A stretch of DNA of 64,000 nucleotides from Mycobacterium stomatepiae (GTDB lineage Bacteria; Actinomycetota; Actinomycetes; Mycobacteriales; Mycobacteriaceae). Below the pieces are notes generated by a model. That model searched no databases. It saw nothing but the letters and a program-made list of their open reading frames with translations, and was not told the origin of the DNA. The DNA lies in contig NZ_AP022587.1 in NCBI RefSeq assembly GCF_010731715.1, positions 6,014,001-6,078,000 on the forward strand, written 5' to 3'. Shown piece by piece: positions 18,059 through 26,453 of this stretch (positions are counted from its first letter, which is position 1; every line of letters begins with the position of its first letter). The translations under genes and the position numbers were made by a program.

Positions 18059-19108
18059 ATGACGCTATTCCCCCACAGTCGGGTCGGGGTATCGCTGCCG
18101 ATGCTGAATCAGCCTTACGACCGCTACCCCGAATTCGCCGCACTCGCCGAGGACGCGGGCTTCGATTCAGTCTGGGACTACGAGTTCTACCGAAACCCGT
18201 TTATTACTCATGCGCTTAACGCGCGCGCGACGTCGCGGATTCAGCTGGGCACCGGAATCGCGACCGCCGCACCGCGCACTCCCTACGAGATGGCCAATGC
18301 CGCAGCGGATGTCGACGAACTGTCCAACGGACGGGCCCTGCTGGGTCTGGGCACCGGAGGCGCCGGCTGGATGGAATGCTTCAGCGGTACGGAGATCGAC
18401 CATCCGCTCAAGCGCATCCGAGAATACGTCCATGTGGTGCGCCAACTTTGGCGGCACTTCGAGACGGACGAGCCGTTCGACTTTCAGGGCGAGATCTACC
18501 GGGCATCCAGCCCGCCGCTCAACCCCTGGGGCACGCGCAATCTGGTGCGGCCACAGATACCGATCTATCTGGCGGGATTGCGGCCGGGCATGCTTCGGTT
18601 GGCCGGTGAAATAGCAGATGGTGTGTTCGGTTTCCTGCCCACGCCCTCGTTTGTCCAACAGCACGTGCTGCCCAATGTCGCTGCAGGCGCGGCGAAGGCA
18701 GGCCGCGATCCATCCGATGTCGACGTCACCGCGCTGGTGATCTGCAGTGTGTCGCACGATCGTGACGAGGCGCTGCGGCGGGCCCGTATCAACGTCGGCA
18801 ACTACGTCGCCTATCCGGTGAGTTCTGTCGTCATCGATTTCATGGGACTGCAAGAGGAACGCGATTACGTGCTGCGCAGGCTCCTCGAGGACGGGCCCGC
18901 GGCGCTGGCGACCGCCGCGTCAGACGCTTTGGTGCAAGCATTTTCGGTCGCCGGTACGCCCGATGAGGTGGCCGGCCAGCTCGCGGCCTATGACGGCGTG
19001 CTGCCGCACATCGTCTTGCACACGCCGTACGTGCCGCCGATCGATCGGGAGTCAAGTGACGACGCGTTCCGGTCGATGGTGCAGGCATTCGCGCGTGTCA
19101 ATGCGTGA
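18059..19108 (+). CDS. LLM class flavin-dependent oxidoreductase
   Basis: 349 residues from ATG 18059 with GAGGA eight bases upstream; an in-frame ATG at 18026 would add 11 residues that overlap the control region. It has the luciferase-like TIM-barrel pattern: FAALAEDAGFDSVWDYEF near residue 30, TSRIQLGTGIATAAPRTPYE, LSNGRALLGLGTGGAGWME, and RPQIPIYLAGLRPGMLRLAG. Mycobacterial members use FMN or cofactor F420. The palindrome at 18006 suggests control by a TetR-type protein. Confidence 0.85.
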   Translation: MTLFPHSRVGVSLPMLNQPYDRYPEFAALAEDAGFDSVWDYEFYRNPFITHALNARATSRIQLGTGIATAAPRTPYEMANAAADVDELSNGRALLGLGTGGAGWMECFSGTEIDHPLKRIREYVHVVRQLWRHFETDEPFDFQGEIYRASSPPLNPWGTRNLVRPQIPIYLAGLRPGMLRLAGEIADGVFGFLPTPSFVQQHVLPNVAAGAAKAGRDPSDVDVTALVICSVSHDRDEALRRARINVGNYVAYPVSSVVIDFMGLQEERDYVLRRLLEDGPAALATAASDALVQAFSVAGTPDEVAGQLAAYDGVLPHIVLHTPYVPPIDRESSDDAFRSMVQAFARVNA

Positions 19109-19120
19109 CGCGGCAACACC

Positions 19121-20341
19121 GTGTCTGTTTGCGCTCGGCTGACACGTGCAGCATTCGCGACCCGGGTCGCTCACCACGTCGCCAACGAGCACATCACGAA
19201 TCCGCGTCCCGTGTCGTTGCGGGAGGTTCCGCCGACACCGGAGCACCTCACCGACGAATGGCTGACACTGGCCCTGTGCCGGGGAACACCGGGTGCGAAA
19301 GTTCTGGGCCACAGCCTCGGTCCGCGCAACGACGGAACCTCGTCGCGTCGAATGTTGCGGGTGGAGTTCGACGACGTGGGTCGTCAGGCCGGCCTGAACG
19401 GATGGCTTTTCACCAAGTCCGCGCCTGGATACATGACGCGGCTGGTGTCGGCCGCGGTTGGGCTGGGCAAGATCGAGGCGGCGTTCTACGCGCAGCTGCG
19501 CGCCGAATTGCCGATCGAGGCGCCGGCCACTCGACACTCGGGCTACGACCCCGCGACCAATCGTCTACTGCTGATCATCGACGACGTATCACACACCAGG
19601 GGAGCGCAATTCGGCAGTATCCTGACGCGCCAGCTGGACCGCGAACAGGCCGGGCAGATGATCGACACGCTGGCTGCGTTGCACGCCCGATTCTGGTGCA
19701 CTGCGCTGCAGGGGCGCTTCGGCCGCTGGCTGCTCGACTCGTATGAGTGGATGGCGCGGTTGAACGTCACCATCAATGCTCCCAACCGGATCCTGGTGGG
19801 CTTTACGCGCGCGCGAGAGGTGATACCCGCGACGCTCTTTCGCCGACGCAAAGAAGTGCCCGAGGCACTGATGCGATCGCTGCAAATCAACGTCGCGGGC
19901 CCGCAGACGTTGCTGCACGGCGACGTGCATCCCGGAAACTGGTATGTGACAGGCGATAACCAAATGGGCCTTTATGACTGGCAATGTGTGGTGCGTGGGG
20001 GAGCGGCCCGCGATGTTGCTTACGCATTGGCCACGCATCTGACCGTCGAGAACCGTCGAGCGTGGGAGCGAGATTTGCTGGCTCGTTATTCCGATCGGCT
20101 GGCTGCGGCCGGCTGTCGAGTTCCCAACGCCGAGGCCGAATTCCTGGCGTACCGGCAACAGATGTTCCATGCCATGTTCATGTGGTTGGTCACCATTGGG
20201 CGCTACCGGTTGCAGCCCGAGATGCAGCCGAGGGATGTCGCGATGGAGAGCGTGCGCCGAACCTGCCAGGCGGCAGCGGATCTCGACTCGTTGGACGCGG
20301 TCACTGGCGGCGATTGCGATCGGGCGGAACTGGGCAGTTGA
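19121..20341 (+). CDS. APH/EcKL-like phosphotransferase family protein
   Basis: 406 residues from GTG 19121. Kinase-like fold with the catalytic loop HGDVHPGNWY (about residues 266-275, Asp and Asn in place) and the metal-binding Asp in MGLYDWQ. The N-terminal ATP-loop region (FTKSAPG) is also present. This family is common beside acyl-CoA and F420 enzymes in mycobacteria and resembles ecdysteroid kinase-like proteins more than true aminoglycoside kinases. Substrate unknown; antibiotic resistance should not be assumed. It lies between two luciferase-like genes in the same direction. Confidence 0.75.
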   Translation: MSVCARLTRAAFATRVAHHVANEHITNPRPVSLREVPPTPEHLTDEWLTLALCRGTPGAKVLGHSLGPRNDGTSSRRMLRVEFDDVGRQAGLNGWLFTKSAPGYMTRLVSAAVGLGKIEAAFYAQLRAELPIEAPATRHSGYDPATNRLLLIIDDVSHTRGAQFGSILTRQLDREQAGQMIDTLAALHARFWCTALQGRFGRWLLDSYEWMARLNVTINAPNRILVGFTRAREVIPATLFRRRKEVPEALMRSLQINVAGPQTLLHGDVHPGNWYVTGDNQMGLYDWQCVVRGGAARDVAYALATHLTVENRRAWERDLLARYSDRLAAAGCRVPNAEAEFLAYRQQMFHAMFMWLVTIGRYRLQPEMQPRDVAMESVRRTCQAAADLDSLDAVTGGDCDRAELGS

Positions 20342-20365
20342 GGACCGATACGAAAGGAACCATGC

Positions 20366-21532
20366 ATGTCCAGAAGTGTTGAATTAGGCGTGAACTACTG
20401 GCCGAGCCGGTATTTGCCGCCACAGGCCGGCGCCGAGTTCGCCAGCCAACTGGAAGCCACCGGCGTCGTCGATTGGTTCCAGACCTGGGATCAGCTGGTG
20501 AGCTTTCTCCCGCAGGCGTTGTGGCGACCCGACGTCACGCCGATGGCCCGGCTCACCGCCGACTGCGATTCGTACTACAACGCCGCCATGGTGGCGGTGC
20601 TGGCCGCGAACGCCACCACTCGGTTGAACATCACCACCACGCTGGACGCGGTCCGCAACGGTCCGGCCGAACTGCTCCAGCAGATGTTGACGTTGGCCGC
20701 GGCTACCCCCGCCACCGTGGCGCTGCAGTTTGCGGCCGGCGAGCTCAAGCAGTGTAAGCCGTTCGGGTGGAAGCGATCTCAGGGCTTGGCCCGCATGGAA
20801 GACATCTTTGTGATCGTGCGAAAGATGCTGGCGTCCGATGGACTCATCGACCATGAGGGCAAACACTGGACCTATGACGGTGCCTGGATCGGCAGCCATT
20901 TCCCCAAAGTTCCCAAACTCTGGGCGCTTGGCGGTGGCCCGCAGTTGATTGATATTGCGACATCCCACGCCGACGGGTTCATCAGCATGGTCCCGAGCGC
21001 CTTCGCCAGCCCCGACCAATGGGCCTCGCAAGTGGATGAAATCCGTGCGCAGCTCGAGCGCAAGGACCGTGATCCGCAGGCGTTCACCTGTGGCTTCTGG
21101 CCGTTTGTTCTGCTTTACCAGAACGAGGATCAGCGCGAACGCCTGGTGAACAACCCGATCACCAAGTGGATGACGGCAGCATTCGGGCGGCTTCACCACG
21201 GCGCGTGGAAAGCCGAAGGAATCGATCTGATCTTCCCCGAGGATTGGCACTACGCACTGCGGATGCTGCCGCATCAGATGAGCCGGGCCGAGGTCGACGA
21301 TGTGGTAGCCCGGGTGACACCGGAAATGATCGAGAAGTCCTGGCTGATGGGAACACCGGAAGAAGTCGCCACGCAGTTGCGGCCGTGGGTAGATGCCGGC
21401 GCGGACTACATCGCGCCCAGCGACCTGGCGCCGTCGATCATGGAGCCCGAAGAACAGCCGGAGGTTCTGGCGGCCATGATCCAACTCTGCGCCGAGCTGC
21501 GCGTCGGTAGTGGCGCGGCTGTCGGAACGTAG
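20366..21532 (+). CDS. LLM class flavin/F420-dependent oxidoreductase
   Basis: 388 residues from ATG 20366, with GAAAGGA upstream. The fold resembles the F420-dependent reductases related to phthiodiolone ketoreductase and Mer: VDWFQTWDQL near residue 35, NITTTLDAVRNGPAELLQQM, PFGWKRSQGLARMEDIF, and KLWALGGGPQLIDIATSHADG. It is a paralogue of the protein at 28476-29690 along the whole length (shared GWKRSQGL, GGGP, PxDWHYA). It follows the kinase-like gene by 24 bases and is probably in one operon with the genes from 18059. Confidence 0.87.
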   Translation: MSRSVELGVNYWPSRYLPPQAGAEFASQLEATGVVDWFQTWDQLVSFLPQALWRPDVTPMARLTADCDSYYNAAMVAVLAANATTRLNITTTLDAVRNGPAELLQQMLTLAAATPATVALQFAAGELKQCKPFGWKRSQGLARMEDIFVIVRKMLASDGLIDHEGKHWTYDGAWIGSHFPKVPKLWALGGGPQLIDIATSHADGFISMVPSAFASPDQWASQVDEIRAQLERKDRDPQAFTCGFWPFVLLYQNEDQRERLVNNPITKWMTAAFGRLHHGAWKAEGIDLIFPEDWHYALRMLPHQMSRAEVDDVVARVTPEMIEKSWLMGTPEEVATQLRPWVDAGADYIAPSDLAPSIMEPEEQPEVLAAMIQLCAELRVGSGAAVGT

Positions 21533-21539
21533 CGAACGA

Positions 21540-22289
21540 CTACTTGCGGCGCGTCGCGGCGAGGCGTTCCGCGAACTCCGGGGCCTGGATCGAGGTGGCC
21601 TGGGGGCCCAGCTCGGCGTCGACGGCGGCCGCGTGCAGCTTGTTATCGAGGCTGCCCGGACTGTAGGTCGCTCGCATGGTGGACTTCGTTGCGATCACGA
21701 CGTCCCGCGGGGCCGATGCCGGGCCGGCGGCCAGCTCTCGGGCCGCGGCCACGGGATCGTCGGCGACTTTGAGCGCCAGACCGTGGCTCACCGAGGCGTC
21801 GGCGTCAAAACGTAGCCCGAACAGCAGCGCGGCCCGGGCTACCTGGGGTCCGACGGCGCGCTGCAACATCCACGTCATGCCGCCGCCAGGGTGAATGCCG
21901 AGCTTTTGGAATCGAGGGTCAAACAGCGCACCCGGCCCCGCGATCCGCACGTCGCAGGCCAGCGCCAGGTTGAGCCCGGCGCCAACAGCCGGCCCGTTGA
22001 CCGCCGCCACCGTTGGCAGCGTGCAGTCGGCCACCGCAAGGAAGCCGTCATAGAGACGGCGTAATCCGTCCTCGGCAGCGGAGCCGAGGGCGGATAGATC
22101 CGCACCGGCGCAGAACGCCTTGCCCGCACCGGTGACGACCACGGCGTGCACGCTCGGATCGTTTTGCGCGGTGTTGACCGCGCGGCGCAAGCCGGCGGAG
22201 ATCTCGTCGGTCACCGCGTTGCGCCGATCGGGGTCGTTGACGGTAATCAAGGCGACACCGCTGTCGACCTCAAGCAGTACGCGATCCAC
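21540..22289 (-). CDS. enoyl-CoA hydratase/isomerase family protein
   Basis: 249 residues from GTG 22289, which has GAAAGGAAC upstream; an in-frame upstream start would add 17 residues without a better site. Crotonase fold: oxyanion segments [10 protein letters not shown] and [15 protein letters not shown]. The two glutamates that activate water in true hydratases are absent (GLNLA for [16 protein letters not shown] for PEVxLG), so it may be an isomerase, hydrolase or C-C lyase of the superfamily. Convergent with the luciferase-like gene. Confidence 0.82.
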   Translation of the reverse strand: MDRVLLEVDSGVALITVNDPDRRNAVTDEISAGLRRAVNTAQNDPSVHAVVVTGAGKAFCAGADLSALGSAAEDGLRRLYDGFLAVADCTLPTVAAVNGPAVGAGLNLALACDVRIAGPGALFDPRFQKLGIHPGGGMTWMLQRAVGPQVARAALLFGLRFDADASVSHGLALKVADDPVAAARELAAGPASAPRDVVIATKSTMRATYSPGSLDNKLHAAAVDAELGPQATSIQAPEFAERLAATRRK

Positions 22290-22422
22290 GTCAGTCCGTT
22301 CCTTTCTCGGCCGCGTTCGCGGCGGGATAGTGGGGAGCACCGATCAATGTTTGCGGCGCGGCGACGCCAGAACGAACACTCATCGCCACGCTACGAGATC
22401 GGGTGCGACAAAATCAATTCTG

Positions 22423-22438
22423 GTGTGAGCGATCGTTC
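22423..22438. promoter_or_regulatory. operator-like site, near copy of that at 18002
   Basis: GTGTGAGCGATCGTTC, in the divergent region between the enoyl-CoA hydratase and the NorE-like gene. One base differs from the palindromic site at 18002-18017. Confidence 0.45.
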
Positions 22439-22449
22439 ATGGCAGTAGA

Positions 22450-22463
22450 GTTCGTTGACGAAC
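22450..22463. promoter_or_regulatory. 14-bp palindrome GTTCGT-TG-ACGAAC
   Basis: Perfect inverted repeat with six-base arms, 12 bases after the site at 22423-22438. The pair of palindromes probably forms a divergent control region. Confidence 0.4.
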
Positions 22464-22540
22464 GGCCTGCTCGCTGCCTACTATTGAGACGCATTATCAT
22501 CAAAGATGAGCTTGTTGCGCCGACGGCAAAGGACTTGTGC

Positions 22541-23155
22541 GTGACCGATGTGATCGGGGTGGCGCGGTCCGCCGACGGTAACCGGTCGAAGACGCCCGAA
22601 CGTCACGCTCCGGGTGAGCCCGGCATCTGGGTGCTGCTCTTCGGCGACATGATGGTGTTCACCGTCTTGTTCGCGGTGTATCTGCACCAGCGGGCCGGCA
22701 AGCCGGGGTTGTTCGCCGAGTCCCAGGGGGCGCTTAACCGAACGCTGGGTGCGACGAACACCCTGGTGCTGCTGACGAGTTCGATTCTCGTGGTGTTCGC
22801 CACTCGTGCTTTGCGTCGTCCCGAACAGCGTCGCTTCGCGCGGCCGTTGACCCTGGCCGGCGCGGTGGTGGGCTCGTGCTTCGTCGGGATCAAGGCTTTT
22901 GAGTACCACGAAAAGGTAGCGGCCGGAATCACCCCGAGCACCAACGAATTTTTCATGTACTACTTCGTGCTGACCGGACTGCATCTGGCGCACGTGATCA
23001 TTGGGCTGATCGTGCTGACGGTCCTGTCGACCTTGGCCCGGAAACCGGAGCCGACCAAAACACATCTGGCCTTCTTCGAGGGCGGTGCGTGTTTCTGGCA
23101 CATGGTCGATCTGCTTTGGATCGTCATTTTCCCTTTGATCTTCCTGGTGAGGTGA
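22541..23155 (+). CDS. cytochrome c oxidase subunit III family protein (NorE-like)
   Basis: 204 residues from GTG 22541, preceded by AAAGGA; the frame is open upstream to 22403 but that part includes the operator sites. About five membrane helices: IWVLLFGDMMVFTVLFAVYL, TLVLLTSSILVVFATRAL, TLAGAVVGSCFVGIKAFEY, FFMYYFVLTGLHLAHVIIGL, and a last one ending VIFPLIFLVR. Conserved His and Glu (FEYHEK, GLHLAHV, FWHMVDLLW) match subunit III. It is followed three bases later by a NorF-like subunit IV, but no catalytic subunit I is in the window. Confidence 0.85.
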   Translation: MTDVIGVARSADGNRSKTPERHAPGEPGIWVLLFGDMMVFTVLFAVYLHQRAGKPGLFAESQGALNRTLGATNTLVLLTSSILVVFATRALRRPEQRRFARPLTLAGAVVGSCFVGIKAFEYHEKVAAGITPSTNEFFMYYFVLTGLHLAHVIIGLIVLTVLSTLARKPEPTKTHLAFFEGGACFWHMVDLLWIVIFPLIFLVR

Positions 23156-23158
23156 AAC

Positions 23159-23434
23159 GTGAATTCGGTGGTACGGACCAATGCCTCGGTTGTTTGGTTT
23201 GTGTTGTGCGCCCTGACAGTCGTGTCATGGGCATTGGGCACTGACCACGGATTCGGCGAGGGACATCATCTGCCGGCGAGCCTGGCAATCTTCGTTGTCG
23301 CGATCTTCAAGGTCCGTCTGGTCGGCTTGTATTTCATGGAGCTCAAGATGGCCCCGCGCCCGCTGCGCGGCCTCTTCGAGGGTTATTGCCTGGCGCTGTT
23401 AGGGCTGCTGACAGGCATGTTCGTCTTCGCCTGA
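23159..23434 (+). CDS. cytochrome c oxidase subunit IV-type protein (NorF-like)
   Basis: 91 residues with three membrane helices (VVWFVLCALTVVSWALG; SLAIFVVAIFKVRLVGLYFM; YCLALLGLLTGMFVF) and the conserved FKVRLVGLYFMELKMAP, typical of prokaryotic subunit IV/NorF. GTG start after GAGGTGAAAC. With the NorE-like gene it forms a two-gene unit. In other actinobacteria such pairs accompany nitric-oxide or oxygen-handling systems; the function here is not shown. Confidence 0.85.
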   Translation: MNSVVRTNASVVWFVLCALTVVSWALGTDHGFGEGHHLPASLAIFVVAIFKVRLVGLYFMELKMAPRPLRGLFEGYCLALLGLLTGMFVFA

Positions 23435-23511
23435 TGTCGCCGCGAGCACGACTTTCCACATTGTGCGACATGTAGCCTCTAAACTAGGCACAACTGTTGT
23501 AAGGGAGCTCA

Positions 23512-24186
23512 GTGCCGAAAAACGTGAACGGTAGGACCAACGGCCGCCCGCGGGGGCGGCCGCGCCTGACCATCGACCGGGACGCGGTCGCCGACGCCGT
23601 GGCAGAGCTCTTCCATTCGGGCGGGTACGAGGCGGTTTCCATCGTTGACACCGCCGAGAAATTGTCGGTATCCCGCGCGACGCTTTACCGAACGGTCCCG
23701 ACCAAGCAGGATCTGCTCGGCATCCTCTTCGAACGCAGTACCCGCGAGATCACCGAGCGAGTCGAAACCGCGATCCGCGACATTGCCGATCCAGCGGAGC
23801 GGCTTAGGGAGATGGTTCGGCTGCAGTCCGAAGCGGCGGTGCAAATGCGCAGCTATATGCCTGTTTTCTTCGACGGCGGTGACTTGCCCAACGATGTCGT
23901 CCAGCGCTGGCACAAATGGAGCCGGCAATTCGAGAAGCTGTGGGCTTCGGTGGTGGCCGCCAATATGGAGGCCGGCAACATCGAAAAAGGAGATCTGGTC
24001 GTCACCACGCGATTGATCCTCGGGATGATCCTGTGGGTGTCGCGGTGGTATCGCCCTAAGGACAAGATCACCGCCGACGAGATCGCAGAGCACGCGATAG
24101 GGCTGCTGCGGTTGGGATACGTGCCGGCGGACGATGGCAGTCGCAAGTCCGCCGCGCCGCGACGCCGGCGCAGCACCAGCCGCTAG
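23512..24186 (+). CDS. TetR/AcrR family transcriptional regulator
   Basis: 224 residues from GTG 23512 after GGGAG. An N-terminal basic tail (NGRPRGRPRL) precedes the TetR helix-turn-helix (VADAVAELFHSGGYEAVSIV, then SVSRATLYRTVPTKQDLL). The C-terminal domain is helical and the protein ends in a basic stretch (RKSAAPRRRRSTSR). It is a candidate for binding the palindromes at 22423-22463 or those at 24216-24297. The AT-rich promoter patch CTCTAAACTAGG lies at 23477-23488. Confidence 0.85.
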   Translation: MPKNVNGRTNGRPRGRPRLTIDRDAVADAVAELFHSGGYEAVSIVDTAEKLSVSRATLYRTVPTKQDLLGILFERSTREITERVETAIRDIADPAERLREMVRLQSEAAVQMRSYMPVFFDGGDLPNDVVQRWHKWSRQFEKLWASVVAANMEAGNIEKGDLVVTTRLILGMILWVSRWYRPKDKITADEIAEHAIGLLRLGYVPADDGSRKSAAPRRRRSTSR

Positions 24187-24215
24187 CCGACCGCAGCGCG
24201 CACGGTCGTTCTCTC

Positions 24216-24228
24216 GAAACTGAGTTTC
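24216..24228. promoter_or_regulatory. 13-bp palindrome GAAACT-G-AGTTTC
   Basis: Perfect inverted repeat 30 bases after the TetR stop and 238 bases before the monooxygenase start. No T tract follows, so an operator is more likely than a terminator. Confidence 0.35.
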
Positions 24229-24275
24229 TACTCGTAGCGCCACGATCTAAGCCTGCAGTTCAGAGTACTATTTGA

Positions 24276-24297
24276 CCGGCGATGACGTCGTCGCCGG
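24276..24297. promoter_or_regulatory. 22-bp near-palindrome upstream of the monooxygenase
   Basis: Arms CCGGCGA (24276-24282) and TCGCCGG (24291-24297) surround TGACGTCG, whose core GACGTC is itself palindromic; only one base pair of the 22 is mismatched. It may be an operator or a strong hairpin in the leader. Confidence 0.4.
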
Positions 24298-24465
24298 CGA
24301 ACGGGCTTTCGCACAATGATTCGACCGAAAATGTTGCGCCGGCGGCGAGATTTGCCTTATATTGAGACGGCATAGTTGAAAAAGAGACGACCCTGCTACG
24401 CGAGGTTTCGCCGTCGGGCGCTGACCGGGTGTCGTGACGCAGGAGTCGGAGGCGGAGGAACCTTC

Positions 24466-26421
24466 ATGACCACTGCCGTATCGGCGCCCTGGGAGCGAAT
24501 TCCCGAATGGGTTGAGAGGCTTCGGGTAGCGCTTGAAGACGCCAATCTTCCCACGCTGCTGCTTGTCTTACAGCACCTCACCGGTGACGGAAAGTGGACC
24601 AGTCCGCCGTTCCGCCCTTTACGGAGAAAGCCGTTGGACGACAACGACTCCGGTGGATTCTCCCCGGAGATTCAGGCACAGGTGCGGGCGTCGGCGCTCG
24701 AGGCGGTGATCGCCTACTACGAAGGTCGCCTGGAACCCGCCACGCCTTCTCCGGACGAAGTGACGCGCATGCTCGGCTGCGCCATGGTGGAAGAAGTGCC
24801 CCTCGAGTACGGCGAACTGCTTTCGGAGGAAATGGATTTCATCTCACGGGACGTCGCGATCCCGGCCGAAGCAATCCCCAGCGGCTTTCGGGTCGCGATC
24901 ATCGGAGCGGGCTTGTCCGGGATCTGCATGGCCATAAAGCTGGCAGCCGCTGGCGTCGACTTCGTCATCCTGGAGAAAGACGACGACCTGGGCGGCACTT
25001 GGCTGGAGAACGTCTACCCCGGTTGTGGTGTGGACACGCCGGGCCATCTCTACGCATTCTCGTTCGCACCAAACCCGGATATCACCACTTACTTCGCCAA
25101 GCGCGACGAGGTACAGGCCTACATCCAGCGCGTTGCGGCTGAGGCCGATGTCAAGCGGCACATCCGATTCAGCACGGAGGTGGTGCGTGCACACTTCGAA
25201 ACCGCCGATGCCACATGGCAGATCGAAATCAAGAACCCTGACGGCGACACGGAGACGCTCGCGGCCAATGTGTTGGTCACTGCCGTAGGCATGGTGAACC
25301 GGCCCTCGATTCCACCCATCCCGGGGCTGGACGAGTTCCCCGGGCCGGTGATGCACACCGCGGCGTGGGACACCTCGGTCGACCTGACCGACAAGCGTGT
25401 CGCCGTGATCGGGAATGGTGCTAGTGCAATGCAAGTGGTGCCATCGATCGTCGACACGACGCGTCATGTGACCGTCTTTCAACGATCAAAGCAGTGGGCC
25501 ATCCCACATCCCAACTACCATCGCTCGGTCAACGAGTCCGTCCGCTTCCTGATGAGCGAGGTGCCCTTCTACATCCAGTGGTATCGGCTCCGGTCGTTCT
25601 GGAACTTCAGTGACCGGCTGCACTCGGCGCTGCGGATCGATCCGGACTGGCCCCACCCGGAGCGAGCAGTCAACGAGGCCAACGATCGTCACCGGATATT
25701 TCTCACCAAGTACATCACCGAGCAGCTCGGCGATCGGACCGATCTAATCGACGCCTGCCTGCCGGACTACCCGCCCTACGGCAAGCGTCCGTTGATCGAC
25801 AACCACTGGTACAAGACGATGTGCCGCGACGACGTCACGCTGGTCACCGAAGCGGTCGAGCGCCTCAACGGTGAAAACGTGGTGACGCACTCTGGAGTTG
25901 AAGTGCCGTCCGACGTTATCGTCTTGGCGACCGGATTCAAGGTGCTGCAGTTCCTCTGGCCCATGGACATCATCGGGAACTCCGGCGAGACATTGCGTGA
26001 CCAATGGGGCGCCAACGATGCCCGGGCCTACCTCGGGGTGACGGTTCCGGATTTCCCGAACTTCTTCATCGTCAACGGCCCGAACACAAATGCCGGTCAC
26101 GGCGGAAGTGCGATACACGCAACCGAGTTTCAGGTCCGCTACATCATGCAGGCGATTCGTCATCTGCTTGTCAACGAGGCCGCCACCGTCGAGGTGGACC
26201 GCGACGTGTTCGAACGCTACAACGAAGAGCTCGACGAGGCATTGTCACACTGCATCTGGTCGCACAAGGGGATGACGACCTACTACCGCAATGATGCCGG
26301 ACGCATCGTTGTCACCGGCCCGTGGAAGTACATCGAATACTGGAACCGGATCAACGAATTCGACGCGAGCGACTATCACGAAGTGACAGCCTCCTCGGAG
26401 GCCGCCGAGCTGTTCGCGTAA
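24466..26421 (+). CDS. Baeyer-Villiger-type flavin monooxygenase with N-terminal extension
   Basis: 651 residues from ATG 24466, with GGCGGAGGA at 24451; a TTG at 24376 would add 30 unlikely residues. FAD-binding Rossmann motif GAGLSG at 147-152 followed by EKDDDLGGTWLENVYPGCGV, and the NADPH motif GNGASA about residue 311. The Baeyer-Villiger fingerprint region reads FPGPVMHTAAWD. The extra 140-residue N-terminal helical domain and total length match the 4-hydroxyacetophenone monooxygenase type. It oxidises a ketone to an ester with O2 and NADPH; the substrate is unknown. An acyl-CoA dehydrogenase follows after 32 bases. Confidence 0.88.
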   Translation: MTTAVSAPWERIPEWVERLRVALEDANLPTLLLVLQHLTGDGKWTSPPFRPLRRKPLDDNDSGGFSPEIQAQVRASALEAVIAYYEGRLEPATPSPDEVTRMLGCAMVEEVPLEYGELLSEEMDFISRDVAIPAEAIPSGFRVAIIGAGLSGICMAIKLAAAGVDFVILEKDDDLGGTWLENVYPGCGVDTPGHLYAFSFAPNPDITTYFAKRDEVQAYIQRVAAEADVKRHIRFSTEVVRAHFETADATWQIEIKNPDGDTETLAANVLVTAVGMVNRPSIPPIPGLDEFPGPVMHTAAWDTSVDLTDKRVAVIGNGASAMQVVPSIVDTTRHVTVFQRSKQWAIPHPNYHRSVNESVRFLMSEVPFYIQWYRLRSFWNFSDRLHSALRIDPDWPHPERAVNEANDRHRIFLTKYITEQLGDRTDLIDACLPDYPPYGKRPLIDNHWYKTMCRDDVTLVTEAVERLNGENVVTHSGVEVPSDVIVLATGFKVLQFLWPMDIIGNSGETLRDQWGANDARAYLGVTVPDFPNFFIVNGPNTNAGHGGSAIHATEFQVRYIMQAIRHLLVNEAATVEVDRDVFERYNEELDEALSHCIWSHKGMTTYYRNDAGRIVVTGPWKYIEYWNRINEFDASDYHEVTASSEAAELFA

Positions 26422-26453
26422 ACGTCGCCGCCGGCGAAGAGGATCGAAGGTCA

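Noticed and set aside
19121..20341. Aminoglycoside resistance gene
   Set aside because: The kinase-like motifs are present but the family is broad and the context is lipid metabolism; resistance is not supported.
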